From positions 36,247 through 100,246 of the forward strand of contig NZ_JABMKZ010000031.1 of NCBI RefSeq assembly GCF_013204855.1: a stretch of DNA of 64,000 bases, given 5' to 3'. Origin of the DNA: Paenibacillus alba (GTDB lineage Bacteria > Bacillota > Bacilli > Paenibacillales > NBRC-103111). Below are positions 48,423 through 57,471 of the stretch, in pieces. The notes under the pieces are model-generated. The model ran no database searches and was not told where the DNA came from. It was given only the letters and a program-made list of their open reading frames with translations. Position 1 is the first letter of the stretch, and every line of letters begins with the position of its first letter. A program made the translations under genes and the position numbers.

Positions 48423-48848
48423 TTATTCATGCCTGTCCTGTAGACGTTCCTTGATTTTAAAACTCATTTGAGTATCCTTCTTCTCTTGCTCCATTCTCCG
48501 CCGCTCATCCTCCGAATTATTCCTGACATCCTTCACAAGTTTCATGCGGCAAGGTTCACAAATCGTATTCTCACGAATCTGAGTCCCACAAACTTCACAG
48601 GAATAAAACATATTCGGTGCATGCATGATAGAAATTCGACCGTCACGAATGAATTTCGTGATTTGTTTAATCGAAACACCTGTTGCATCGCTCAAATCAT
48701 TAATGTTCGTGCCTTTATTTTGACGAAGGTATTTCAAGCATTTATCATACTGCTGCTCCAAATCCTTCAAACAGTTCGGACATACCTCAGCGAACCCTTT
48801 AACAAATATTTTGCCACAGCGCGGACAATTAGCGACATTCATTCCCAT
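48423..48848 (-). CDS. yvyF: YvyF-type zinc-ribbon protein of the flagellar region
   Basis: A 141-residue protein of the family found between comF and flgM in Bacillales (TIGR03826 type). It has an N-terminal zinc ribbon (CPRCGKIFVKGFAEVCPNC), a short helix-turn-helix-like section (LSDATGVSIKQITKFIRDG), and a second zinc knuckle (CEVCGTQIRENTICEPC), then a charged tail. It may bind nucleic acid; function is not established. AGGGGG lies 8 bases before the ATG. A terminator follows it. Confidence 0.88.
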   Translation of the reverse strand: MGMNVANCPRCGKIFVKGFAEVCPNCLKDLEQQYDKCLKYLRQNKGTNINDLSDATGVSIKQITKFIRDGRISIMHAPNMFYSCEVCGTQIRENTICEPCRMKLVKDVRNNSEDERRRMEQEKKDTQMSFKIKERLQDRHE

Positions 48849-48956
48849 TTGTATCGCCCCCTTCTATTATTCCCAATTCCCAATTAATAATTCCAGTTTA
48901 CCGCAATTCGACAGCGTTTGCCTATTAATATTTTGACAGCAATAGAACTCCTTCCT

Positions 48957-49721
48957 TCATCTGGCCCATGTTAGCCCAACTACCTCAGCAGAAAAATGCG
49001 CTTTAAGAACCTTGGCACACTGATTCATCGTACTTCCTGTCGTATATACGTCATCCACGAGGTAAATATGCAAGGCAGTTGTTGAGCATCTTATGTCAAG
49101 TCGCGATAGGTCAATTTCAAATACATGCTCCAAATCATCCAATCTTTCATTCCTCTTCTTAATGCTTTGCTTGTCGGTGTGCTTGGAACGGTTGAGAAGT
49201 GGAATAACGGGCACCCCTATTCGTCTTCCTAGTTCTGTTGCCATTTGATCAGCTTGATTGAAACCTCGTTCTAACATTCTACGTTCACTTACAGGTACAA
49301 AAGTAATTATCTTCTGCGCTGGATCAGAGCCGGATTTTGGTTGCTCTAACTGCGATAAGTGATAAGCATGGACAAGCATCCTGCCTATAACTGTTTTCAG
49401 CCTTTCATCTCTACGATATTTATAGCGGGCAAGCAGTTCCTTCATCGCATCATCATATCTTACAGCGCTACGGCTTCTTATAAAATAGGTTTGTTGTCTC
49501 CGTTGACAATCCCAGCATCTCTCAGAGCGCCCACATGTGGGACAAAGCACTTCTTGAATCCACGGAACCTTTTGATAACATGAAATGCATAACCCCAGCT
49601 GTTCTAACCGAAGTTCACTAACCTTCTTACAAAGAAGGCAATCCGCCTTCACAGGGCTTAGCATTGAAGCTAACGTAGTCCATGCTTTTTTGATCCAATG
49701 CCCCATTCCAGAATTCGTCAT
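48957..49721 (-). CDS. comFC: ComFC phosphoribosyltransferase-like competence protein
   Basis: A 254-residue ComF-family protein. N-terminal zinc sites are CLLCKK with CISC and CPTCGRSERCWDC. The C-terminal phosphoribosyltransferase fold carries the PRPP loop YLVDDVYTTGSTM (near residues 215-227). It is needed for DNA uptake in naturally competent Firmicutes, working with ComFA in the cytoplasm. Its ATG follows the comFA stop without a gap (TAAATG), and its ribosome site GGGGGAAA lies in the end of comFA, so the two are coupled. comFB is absent. Confidence 0.93.
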   Translation of the reverse strand: MTNSGMGHWIKKAWTTLASMLSPVKADCLLCKKVSELRLEQLGLCISCYQKVPWIQEVLCPTCGRSERCWDCQRRQQTYFIRSRSAVRYDDAMKELLARYKYRRDERLKTVIGRMLVHAYHLSQLEQPKSGSDPAQKIITFVPVSERRMLERGFNQADQMATELGRRIGVPVIPLLNRSKHTDKQSIKKRNERLDDLEHVFEIDLSRLDIRCSTTALHIYLVDDVYTTGSTMNQCAKVLKAHFSAEVVGLTWAR

Positions 49722-51704
49722 TTATTTCCCCCTTAGTAAGTATCCCTGTTTATATGCCATGCGGTTCATTTGTTGAATTTGTCGAATCGCCTCCTTTTGT
49801 GAATACGTAATTTCTTTTGCTGCAAAATACACCTTCCCTGCTGGATCATCTTTCGATCTCCCCGCGCGCCCTGCCATTTGAACGAGCGCAGCCTCGTCAA
49901 ATAACCTCGAATCGGCATCCAAAATGATTACATCCGACTTGGGAACCGTAACGCCTCTTTCTAGTATCGTTGTTGTTACTAATAAACGAATCTCTCTGTT
50001 CCGGAAACGTTGGACCTTTTCTGTTCGAGCCGAATCCTTAGATGATGTCCCTTCCACACATATCATTGAACCACCTGATCTTGGGTTTATCATCTTCCTC
50101 AAAAGCTCAACCATCGGGTCCACCAATTGAATATTAGGGACAAAAACAAAAACCTGCGCACCCCGCTCTATTGAGATAGCTATCTTCCCAAACAACGAAC
50201 TCGGCAGCGTTTGTGCCCGAAGTGATTTCCTCAGATAAGGAACTGAGATTAGGTGAGGGACTGGCACTGGGTGCTTATGAAAACGCACCGGTACTCGAAC
50301 ATGCGGCAATAGTCCACGCTCAGCCGCCTTTCGAATGGCTTTGGGCGGCGTAGCCGAAAGCAAAATGTTGACACCGCTAGTCTTGCACACTTTAGCCGCC
50401 GCGTAAGAAAGCATAGGATTGTTGTGATACGGAAACGCATCAATCTCATCAATAATAACCAGATCAAAAGCCCTATGAAAACGCATTAGCTGATGCGTCG
50501 TGGCGATCGTGATCTGTCCCTGCTCCCAACGCTGCTCGCTCCCACCATACAGCGTTACAACGCTATAGCCTACAAAAGCCCGCTCGATGCGTGGCTGCAG
50601 CTCCAACACCACGTCTTTGCGGGGTGTTGCGATAAGTACTCGTCCACCTTTAGCTACGGTATGGTGCACAAAAGGAAAAATCATTTCCGTCTTGCCGGCG
50701 CCGGTAACAGCCCAGATCAAAAACTTCCTCAGAGCCGATGGTTTAACGACTTCGTTTGCAGCTGTCCGTCTTCGAACCGACAACCCAACTCTTTCCACAC
50801 TTCCAAATAGCACTAGGCTAATATCACGCAGCCAATTCACCTTTCTATGATCTCTCGCATCTCCTCTGATATAATGAAGCCCCTCCAGAGAGGCTCTCGC
50901 CTGGGGCTCACTAAGTCCCCACGGCTCGATATAGGCGCGGATATCCACTTCTTCGCCACCGAATGGCGCAACTAATGCAGATCGCCCACTAACTAACAAA
51001 GAACAGAACCTAGCCCGTCCCATCGTCAGACACTCCTCGCAATAGGGACATTCCTGCCCGCAATGCACGCAAGCCGACCAAAACATTCGATCGTCACTAC
51101 TCCCACACCGCTTGCAGCGATAGCTCGTCTTTTTCTTAAATGCTTGTCGCCATTCTCGACGTTCAATGACTTCCAAACCATTACTCAACTCAAGATCGCC
51201 GTTAAGATGTGCCAATTGCAAATAGGCTCGCCAAGCTTCCCCTATCCCACAATCCAGACCTACCCCCTCCAGCAGTTGGTGGACTTCCTCAATGAGGAGC
51301 GATCTGCCGCTGCATGCATCGACGATATCTTTGTATGCTCCTGTGTCTAAAACTACTCTAGGATACAAGCTGTGCCTCCATGTACCATGATGAATGACTT
51401 CTTTCTTAAAGGCTTCTTGATTGGGCATTACGTATTCTCTTGCAATTCGACGAAAGCGTTCTAGCGCAGTCTCGCCCATTTCTTCTATGCCCTCACCAGA
51501 TTTCCTCGAAGTGAAAGAGGTATCACCATTTAGCTTCTGAAGCAACCGCACACCTTGCCCAAAAGAAATAAAAGGTTCGAACACTACGAGGCCGGCGTCG
51601 GCTGCGTATTGCTCGAACCAATATTGAATGTCTGTCTGGGTGTGAATGGTTATTCGCCATTCCCACTTTTGTCCTAAGCATACAGCGTAAAGTTGAACTT
51701 TCAT
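49722..51704 (-). CDS. comFA: ComFA-like DNA uptake helicase
   Basis: A 660-residue superfamily 2 ATPase. It is longer than B. subtilis ComFA (about 460), with about 190 extra N-terminal residues that are not recognised. A four-Cys zinc region follows (YRCKRCGSSDD, CVHCGQECPYCEECL, near 195-235). Walker A is WAVTGAGKTEMIFP (near 330-343), the DE-x-D box is VIIDEIDAFPY, and helicase C motifs include TTTILERGVTVP and QMAGRAGRSKDDP. ComFA powers single-stranded DNA import in transformation. It starts with ATG after AAGGTGAG. Positioned after degSU as in B. subtilis. Confidence 0.92.
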   Translation of the reverse strand: MKVQLYAVCLGQKWEWRITIHTQTDIQYWFEQYAADAGLVVFEPFISFGQGVRLLQKLNGDTSFTSRKSGEGIEEMGETALERFRRIAREYVMPNQEAFKKEVIHHGTWRHSLYPRVVLDTGAYKDIVDACSGRSLLIEEVHQLLEGVGLDCGIGEAWRAYLQLAHLNGDLELSNGLEVIERREWRQAFKKKTSYRCKRCGSSDDRMFWSACVHCGQECPYCEECLTMGRARFCSLLVSGRSALVAPFGGEEVDIRAYIEPWGLSEPQARASLEGLHYIRGDARDHRKVNWLRDISLVLFGSVERVGLSVRRRTAANEVVKPSALRKFLIWAVTGAGKTEMIFPFVHHTVAKGGRVLIATPRKDVVLELQPRIERAFVGYSVVTLYGGSEQRWEQGQITIATTHQLMRFHRAFDLVIIDEIDAFPYHNNPMLSYAAAKVCKTSGVNILLSATPPKAIRKAAERGLLPHVRVPVRFHKHPVPVPHLISVPYLRKSLRAQTLPSSLFGKIAISIERGAQVFVFVPNIQLVDPMVELLRKMINPRSGGSMICVEGTSSKDSARTEKVQRFRNREIRLLVTTTILERGVTVPKSDVIILDADSRLFDEAALVQMAGRAGRSKDDPAGKVYFAAKEITYSQKEAIRQIQQMNRMAYKQGYLLRGK

Positions 51705-51746
51705 TGCTCACCTTACTCTCTTAGTCATGTAAGTGCTTGTAACAAC

Positions 51747-52148
51747 CTACTGTAAACCAAAGGGAATCTTAACAAGATCCTCCCGATTACTCAGATGAAC
51801 AACAATTAGAGCTTCACTTTCATGTTGCAGCAAGTAGTTGTCTACAGTGCTACTATCCGCTCCACCATGCAGATCCAGTAAATGGGTATGGGATAGTCGC
51901 TCAATAATTTTTCTTGTATCGTCGGACGACCCTTCATCAAAAATTGTAGCCGTCACTTCATTGCCTTTTAGACGAGTGAAGAAAAACAATGAGCGAATAT
52001 ACCATTCAATCTGGTTTTGATTATTTTTGGTAACGAGTAGAATTTTAGTTTGTTTCTTGCTCTTGCTCTTCCGGTTTCCGAACAAAAGATGGAGCACAGC
52101 GATGCTGATTCCGTAGCAACCTAAGATCCAAAGCAACCCAACCCACAT
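51747..52148 (-). CDS. Membrane-anchored protein with truncated GT2-like fold
   Basis: A 133-residue protein. Residues 1-22 form a membrane helix (GLLWILGCYGISIAVLHLLF), then a Lys-rich segment. Residues about 35-90 resemble the start of a family 2 glycosyltransferase domain: ILLVTKNNQNQIEWYIRSL and FDEGSSDDTRKII, the latter close to the DDGSxDDT nucleotide-sugar motif. The DxD metal motif and the rest of a transferase are missing, so enzymatic activity is doubtful. ATG at 52148 has GGGAGGG 8 bases upstream. It lies between degU and comFA, the place of the unrelated-looking yviA in B. subtilis. Confidence 0.7.
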   Translation of the reverse strand: MWVGLLWILGCYGISIAVLHLLFGNRKSKSKKQTKILLVTKNNQNQIEWYIRSLFFFTRLKGNEVTATIFDEGSSDDTRKIIERLSHTHLLDLHGGADSSTVDNYLLQHESEALIVVHLSNREDLVKIPFGLQ

Positions 52149-52212
52149 AGCGGATCCCTCCCTTATTTGCAATGTATGCCGCATAAGGAATAGGGGTTCC
52201 AATAAGGGGATT

Positions 52213-52938
52213 TTACAAGGTTACCCAACCATTTTTGATCGCAATAATAACAGCTTGTGTCCGGTCATCAACTTCCATTTTCTGAAGGATGCTGCTGACG
52301 TGGTTTTTAACTGTTTTCTCGCTGATAAAGAGGAACTCACCAATTAGTTTATTGCTTTTACCTTCTGCCATAAGACGAAGAACTTCCGCTTCGCGTTTGG
52401 TCAGAGGACTGTTTGCATTATGTATGTATTTTAACCCTGAATCTTTGATACCCTGACCGGATCCTACGACACCGACATCATCGAGATAAGTCATTCGTCG
52501 AAGCTGATTAATCAGCTTGCCTGTGACTTTGGGATGGATATAAGCATGACCGGCAACAACAGAGCGAATCGCATTAATAAGGGACTCCGCCTCCATGTCT
52601 TTGAGCAAATAGCCTGAAGCCCCTTTGCGAAGGGTTTCGAATACGTAGCTCTCATCATCATGAATGGATAGAATAATTACTTTGATATCAGGGAAGATAA
52701 GTTTCAACCTCTCTGTTGCAACTACCCCGTTTTCAAGTGGCATGTTAATATCCATAAGCACAATATCAGGAGTAATTTGGTTGCATAGCTCGATAACCTG
52801 GATCCCGTCACCGCACTCTCCAATGACTTCCATATCATCTTCCATATTAATAATTCGTTTAACACCTTCGCGAAACAATTGATGGTCGTCCGCAATGACG
52901 AGGCGTACATTGCGTTTATGACTCGCCGTGTTGTCCAT
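52213..52938 (-). CDS. degU: Response regulator DegU
   Basis: A 241-residue NarL/LuxR-type response regulator. The receiver domain (about 10-130) has the acidic pair in VIADDHQLFREG and the phosphorylated Asp in VLMDINMP. A linker precedes the C-terminal LuxR helix-turn-helix (TKREAEVLRLMAEGKSNKLI, ISEKTVKNHVSSIL). It controls exoenzymes, competence and motility with DegS. ATG at 52938 has AAGGAGG upstream. The gene overlaps the end of degS by 23 bases. Confidence 0.96.
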   Translation of the reverse strand: MDNTASHKRNVRLVIADDHQLFREGVKRIINMEDDMEVIGECGDGIQVIELCNQITPDIVLMDINMPLENGVVATERLKLIFPDIKVIILSIHDDESYVFETLRKGASGYLLKDMEAESLINAIRSVVAGHAYIHPKVTGKLINQLRRMTYLDDVGVVGSGQGIKDSGLKYIHNANSPLTKREAEVLRLMAEGKSNKLIGEFLFISEKTVKNHVSSILQKMEVDDRTQAVIIAIKNGWVTL

Positions 52939-54103
52939 TCTGATTTTCCTCCTTGTTCTCTGCACCGCTGCCAATAGGGATCAGCATCGTAATTTTGGTT
53001 CCTGAATCTTTCTCAGACTCAATGACCATCGTGCCTTCCAAAAGCTCAACACGCTCGCGCATGCCCAGCAAACCGAAGTTATTCCCTTTGGCTATTCTCT
53101 GTTCTGTCTGTGGCACGTCGAATCCGACTCCGTTATCTACTACGTAGATTTGCACTTGATCTGGTTCCAGTGTGAGCTCAACAGATAAGAAAGTAGCTTT
53201 CGCATGTTTGATTACATTAGATAGAGCTTCTTGCACTAGTCGGAAGATAGCAATTTCAAGCCCAGATGGAATGCGAGTCTGTTTGCCTACGAGATTAAAT
53301 TGTGTGCGAATGCGATACTTCTCTTCGAAATCCTGTACATACTTACGCAATGTTGGAACGATACCTAGGTCATCGAGCGCCATTGGACGGAGGTTGAAGA
53401 TGATCTTCCGAACTTCTTCAAGTCCTCCTCTGACTTGACCCTTCAAATCTACCAATTCTTCCTTAACAGCAGGAATATCATCTTTAACAAGCATGCGCTG
53501 AGCAATTTCTGTGCGAAGCACGACATTTGCCAAGGTTTGAGCCATCCCATCGTGTATTTCACGTGCGATACGCTTCCGTTCTTCCTCTTGCGCCAAAATG
53601 ATTTTTAAACCAAGCAACTGCCTATTCTTCGCCGATTCTAATATGCGAGTCACCTGATTGAGATCACCTGACAAATATTCCAGAACGACATTCATCTGCG
53701 AAACGATCGTCTCAGCCCGTTCTACCTGCTTGTCCACATTCTTCGTTCGCATCTGTAAATCATTTCGCCTGGTCTTCAGGTTATTTTCTTTTTCCCTTGC
53801 GATTGTGAGCTGTAATTGAAATGCAATAGCCGCTTCATAAGCAATCTTAATATCTTCCTCACGGTATTTATTAAAGTCACGACTGACTTCCGTGAGTCGA
53901 ATGCGAGAACGCTTGTAGTCCTTCTCTAACTTATCGACCAGCTCAATCGTTACACTCGTCTCATATTTAATTTCCTCGAGTTCCCGAATAAGTGATTCCT
54001 TTTCGAAGCGAGAGGCTTCAGCGATTTCAAACATTTGATACTTGCTGCTCTCCATGACGTTAATTGCGTTTTTTATGACACGATCTATAGCGTCTGGCTG
54101 CAA
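52916..54103 (-). CDS. degS: Sensor histidine kinase DegS
   Basis: A cytoplasmic sensor kinase of about 395 residues with no membrane segment. The N-terminal sensor part (to about 180) is a long coiled coil. The phosphoacceptor His is in EERKRIAREIHDGMAQTLAN; the ATP domain has LVQEALSNVIKHAKA, VVDNGVGFDVP and FGLLGMRERVELLEG. It phosphorylates DegU. TTG at 54103 is preferred because AAGGAG is 9 bases upstream; a TTG at 54130 would lie before that site. It overlaps degU, so both are made together. Confidence 0.95.
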   Translation of the reverse strand: MQPDAIDRVIKNAINVMESSKYQMFEIAEASRFEKESLIRELEEIKYETSVTIELVDKLEKDYKRSRIRLTEVSRDFNKYREEDIKIAYEAAIAFQLQLTIAREKENNLKTRRNDLQMRTKNVDKQVERAETIVSQMNVVLEYLSGDLNQVTRILESAKNRQLLGLKIILAQEEERKRIAREIHDGMAQTLANVVLRTEIAQRMLVKDDIPAVKEELVDLKGQVRGGLEEVRKIIFNLRPMALDDLGIVPTLRKYVQDFEEKYRIRTQFNLVGKQTRIPSGLEIAIFRLVQEALSNVIKHAKATFLSVELTLEPDQVQIYVVDNGVGFDVPQTEQRIAKGNNFGLLGMRERVELLEGTMVIESEKDSGTKITMLIPIGSGAENKEENQNGQHGES

Positions 54104-54153
54104 ATGAAACGAGCTCCTTTTAACAAACAATATTAGAAATTAGTCTACCCCAT

Positions 54154-54162
54154 ATTGTATCA
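54154..54162 (-). promoter_or_regulatory. Extended -10 promoter candidate for degS
   Basis: Minus strand TGATACAAT, an extended -10 with TACAAT, about 50 bases upstream of the degS start. No clear -35. Confidence 0.4.
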
Positions 54163-54198
54163 TAGTTCTGACAATTTGAAGTGTACTTCTAGCACTAT

Positions 54199-56802
54199 TT
54201 ATTCCAGTGTTATCCCATAATTTTTAGGATCCCAGCCTACTTTGAAGCCTAATTTCTCGGAAATGAGCCGCAAAGGAACCATCGTCACGTTATTCATAAT
54301 TTTCGGTGCTACTTCTGCAGTCACACGTTGCCCATTTACTAATAGGTCTGCTTTATCAATCCATAGATCTATCAATTTATCACCGCGCATGACCGTAACT
54401 TTACGTTCTTTTTCATCCCACTTTACGTTTCCGCTAAGAGCTTCTGTAACGAAACGGAGAGGAATCAAAGTATTGTCATTCACAATGGTAGGTGCTTGTT
54501 CTAAAGTCATTGGCTTATCATTCAGCGTAACTTGTTTCTTATTTACAGTTAGCTTTACCGTATTTTTCGGCAATGATGCCAGCTGGCCTTTGTAAATAAA
54601 TGAAATGTCATCGATATTAATTTTCCCTTTTGCAGCTCTTTCGTCCTGTCCATTGGCAGGGTTAGCCACGTAAACACTCTTAATTTTAAGCGGGGATTTC
54701 AAATCGGACACATCGGCCGTTATCTTGCGCCAGCCTGTCCAGTTCATATTTTCAGTGAAACTAACTAAATTCGTAACGCCATTGGCATCAACCACTTCTG
54801 CTCGTACCCAATTGAAGCTTCCATCACCAAACACTCTTGCTGAAATAAACTCTGGTTCCCCTTCAATCGGAGCGCCACTCGTTCCATTAAACCTCGCGTA
54901 CGCCGCTTTTGTTCCTGTACCTTTTGTAAAATCATAAGCGATCTCAAGATTTTTATTCCCGTTGTCTTGTGCAATATTAACCGCAGAGACTACCTCTGCC
55001 GGGTATTTGTCACCAGTGGTCATTACGGCGAATTTGTCTACATCATACCAATTTTTCTCTTGGCCAACAGGTAATGTTACCATCGTACTATATCCATCAT
55101 ATCTAGCAATAACTTGAGCTGCTTGAGAGCCCGAAGCACTATCTACATGAAGTATTCCGTCTTTGAGCGAGCCTTTAATACCACTTAGTTCCCATGTCGC
55201 AGATGCCGCGGGCAAATCCCGAGTAACTCCACTTTTTGTAGTCACACTAATAGGGAGTTTGAAATCCCCACCTTCTGTCACTGAAAAAGCACCTGCACTG
55301 AAAGTCATCGCAGTAATTTGATCTCTACCTACAACCTCTACGTCCATGGAGGCAGAGCCTTTGCCAGACTTAGCTGTTATTTGCGTTTTACCAGGTGACG
55401 TGGGTGTGAACACATTATCTTTAAAAGCACCATTCGTCGTAGAAATGCTCCATTGTGGAACGATACCTTCTACAGAAATCGGATTATAATAGTCATCATA
55501 AGCTTTAAATTGATAAGTGCTAGGTTCATTCATGAATAAAATATTTTGGCCTTTTAGAATAAGTCCCTTCAAATCTCCCTTAGGTGCAGTCGAATATACC
55601 CCAACACCATTAACTACGGAACGCTGATTGCCATTCTCCGTTTTGTTGACAAGCTTCGGATCGAAATCACCTAGTGATCTTGAGACCATCTGTGTAGAGC
55701 CTCCACCGTCCAGAACCATCCCTTTCCAAACACCAGCCCCAATCATGAACTGCTGAAGCTCAGGAAGCGTCATGCCAGCACTGCCTGCACTTCGATCAGA
55801 AGTAATGATATAAGCCGTCTTCATGTCCTTAGAATAGCCTATTGCTGTTCGAGATCGAGGACTATACCCACTGAAATCCCCAATATTACGGGTAAAATAA
55901 CTTGGCTTGGCATCGTCCACTAACAATGTGCTGCCGCCGATTAACATTTTAAAATTTTTCCAATCATAGGTCTGAGAAGCATCGTGCGGAACCATATCAT
56001 ATTTGGTGGTGATCTTATCTCCAACTTTGAGATGATTAACGATAAACTCCCGGGCTAAGCCAGAACCTCTGAGAATATAGCCATCTGCTGGAGCAATCAT
56101 TTTAACATTCGTATCCACGGCAATTTCCTTAACGATATCGTTCTGGATTAGCGCCTCTGTTGGAACGTGTGTTCCATCTACAGCTCTCTGTGTCATAGCC
56201 CAAGCACTTGTATAGAGAAATAGCCCGTCCGCAATTAACGGGACATCATTATCATCCCAATAATATGTCTTGTTCACACCACCAAGTTCGAACGACGTTC
56301 CATCCTTCGCTGTTACATTACCCTGAAAATCAAATATATCGATAATCGGTTGATTACTTTTCGTAATCGCGAATGAATACAATCCAGATATTTTCGCCGG
56401 CGTCGCCATGACTTGGCCATTCGTTATTTGTGCGCCTTCCGGAACGCCTTCTGCTTGTGTATTAAAAAAGTCTCCATTCACACCAGCCACGGCACCAGTG
56501 TCCTTCACCATGCCTAATACACTTTGATTTTTCGTAAATTGATTTTTCGTACCTGCCATTGCGTCTATCTTCACGTTCGGATTCGTCAAATCAACTTCTA
56601 CGACGTTGGCGTTCACCGAAACATCCTTATTGCTTCTCGTAGTTGTCCATACATAGTTCTTCATTACAGCACCTGATGTAATTGTTTCTTGTGAACTAAG
56701 TGTCAACGTCGGACCTGCCGCGTAGACCGTCGTTCCCGCAACCAATTGCCACACCAATGCGCAAGCCAGCGCACCCATTCCTACTTGCTTCTGAACCGTC
56801 AT
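54199..56802 (-). CDS. Secreted phosphodiester glycosidase (NAGPA) with stalk domains
   Basis: An 867-residue exported protein. Signal peptide at 1-29. A NAGPA-type phosphodiester glycosidase domain fills about 60-410 (VAGVNGDFFNTQAEGVPEGA, PRSRTAIGYSKDMKTAYIIT, LDGGGSTQMVSRSL). A bacterial Ig-like region follows (about 430-590), then a domain resembling a carbohydrate-binding beta sandwich (about 600-745). The end has two copper-amine-oxidase-N-like stalk units (TLIPLRFVTEALSGNVKWDE and TMVPLRLISEKLGFKVGWDP). The family is linked to exopolysaccharide processing, and the GGGST motif supports a working glycosidase. Substrate not visible. It stands upstream of degS on the same strand but is likely separately expressed. 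Confidence 0.85.
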   Translation of the reverse strand: MTVQKQVGMGALACALVWQLVAGTTVYAAGPTLTLSSQETITSGAVMKNYVWTTTRSNKDVSVNANVVEVDLTNPNVKIDAMAGTKNQFTKNQSVLGMVKDTGAVAGVNGDFFNTQAEGVPEGAQITNGQVMATPAKISGLYSFAITKSNQPIIDIFDFQGNVTAKDGTSFELGGVNKTYYWDDNDVPLIADGLFLYTSAWAMTQRAVDGTHVPTEALIQNDIVKEIAVDTNVKMIAPADGYILRGSGLAREFIVNHLKVGDKITTKYDMVPHDASQTYDWKNFKMLIGGSTLLVDDAKPSYFTRNIGDFSGYSPRSRTAIGYSKDMKTAYIITSDRSAGSAGMTLPELQQFMIGAGVWKGMVLDGGGSTQMVSRSLGDFDPKLVNKTENGNQRSVVNGVGVYSTAPKGDLKGLILKGQNILFMNEPSTYQFKAYDDYYNPISVEGIVPQWSISTTNGAFKDNVFTPTSPGKTQITAKSGKGSASMDVEVVGRDQITAMTFSAGAFSVTEGGDFKLPISVTTKSGVTRDLPAASATWELSGIKGSLKDGILHVDSASGSQAAQVIARYDGYSTMVTLPVGQEKNWYDVDKFAVMTTGDKYPAEVVSAVNIAQDNGNKNLEIAYDFTKGTGTKAAYARFNGTSGAPIEGEPEFISARVFGDGSFNWVRAEVVDANGVTNLVSFTENMNWTGWRKITADVSDLKSPLKIKSVYVANPANGQDERAAKGKINIDDISFIYKGQLASLPKNTVKLTVNKKQVTLNDKPMTLEQAPTIVNDNTLIPLRFVTEALSGNVKWDEKERKVTVMRGDKLIDLWIDKADLLVNGQRVTAEVAPKIMNNVTMVPLRLISEKLGFKVGWDPKNYGITLE

Positions 56803-56941
56803 GTTGCTTTTCCACTCTCCTCTTTCAGTCTAAGTCTAGTATTTATCTTTTTAGCGATATCTATATAGACTCTAAAACTATGGAAAAAGTTACGATAGAA
56901 GAGAAGTTGTATTTATACGTCATAAACGAGTGGACATAAAC

Positions 56942-56976
56942 AAAAAGAGAGCTCCTCCTATCGGGATTTGCTCTCT
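56942..56976 (-). terminator. Terminator after the small coiled-coil gene
   Basis: Minus-strand AGAGAGC pairs with GCTCTCT across a 17-base loop and is followed by TTTTTG. Confidence 0.75.
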
Positions 56977-56998
56977 GCTTGAGATGTATGACTATATA

Positions 56999-57277
56999 TC
57001 ATTTAGTCCATTTCATCTTTGCTTCATGTTCTATAGACCGAGCTGATAAAAGTTCGATAATCGTGTGCTGCTGCTCTTGAATGAGTTCCATCCTTTTTAC
57101 CGTATCATTGGTTTCTAGGACTGCTTGCTTAATTTGAGATTGTTCCAATTCCAGCCTATCTAATCGAGAATCAATTCCATTTAATCGAGAATCAATTCCA
57201 TTTAATCTCTCTACCACCGGTGACAATTCAGCCTTAAGCAAAGCAGAAAGCGCCTCTTTCAAATCATTATCCAACAT
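56999..57277 (-). CDS. Small coiled-coil protein with heptad tandem repeat
   Basis: A 92-residue acidic protein of unknown function. It has no membrane segment or signal. From about residue 18 to 70 it is a continuous predicted coiled coil: LNGIDSR occurs twice in tandem, then LDRLELEQSQIKQAV. AGGAGTGA is upstream of the ATG, and a terminator follows, so it is a real single-gene unit. Similar short coiled coils occur in Paenibacillus as uncharacterised proteins. Confidence 0.75.
   Translation of the reverse strand: MLDNDLKEALSALLKAELSPVVERLNGIDSRLNGIDSRLDRLELEQSQIKQAVLETNDTVKRMELIQEQQHTIIELLSARSIEHEAKMKWTK
57163..57204 (-). repeat. Two exact 21-bp tandem repeats inside a coiled-coil gene
   Basis: The 21-base unit at 57163-57183 is repeated exactly at 57184-57204. 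Each unit encodes one heptad (LNGIDSR), so changes in copy number would keep the frame and alter the coil by one heptad. Confidence 0.9.
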
Positions 57278-57435
57278 TCATCACTCCTATCTATTGTTTC
57301 TCCGTAAGTCGATCTTCTGTTAGCCAAGTATATCACATTTTGTATAGCAATATTGCCTTTGTCTTTCTAATATCTTCTTTTTATATTTTACCATACATCA
57401 AACCAAAATTCAAACATATGTTCTCTTTTTTATCA

Positions 57436-57463
57436 TAAAAAAAGCCGCCCATAAAGGACGGCT
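57436..57463 (-). terminator. Terminator after metK
   Basis: Minus-strand AGCCGTCC pairs with GGGCGGCT (one G-U), 5-base loop, followed by seven Ts, nine bases after the metK stop. Confidence 0.92.
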
Positions 57464-57471
57464 AATTTATT

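Noticed and set aside
57163..57204. CRISPR-like repeat
   Set aside because: Two abutting copies without spacers, inside a coding sequence.
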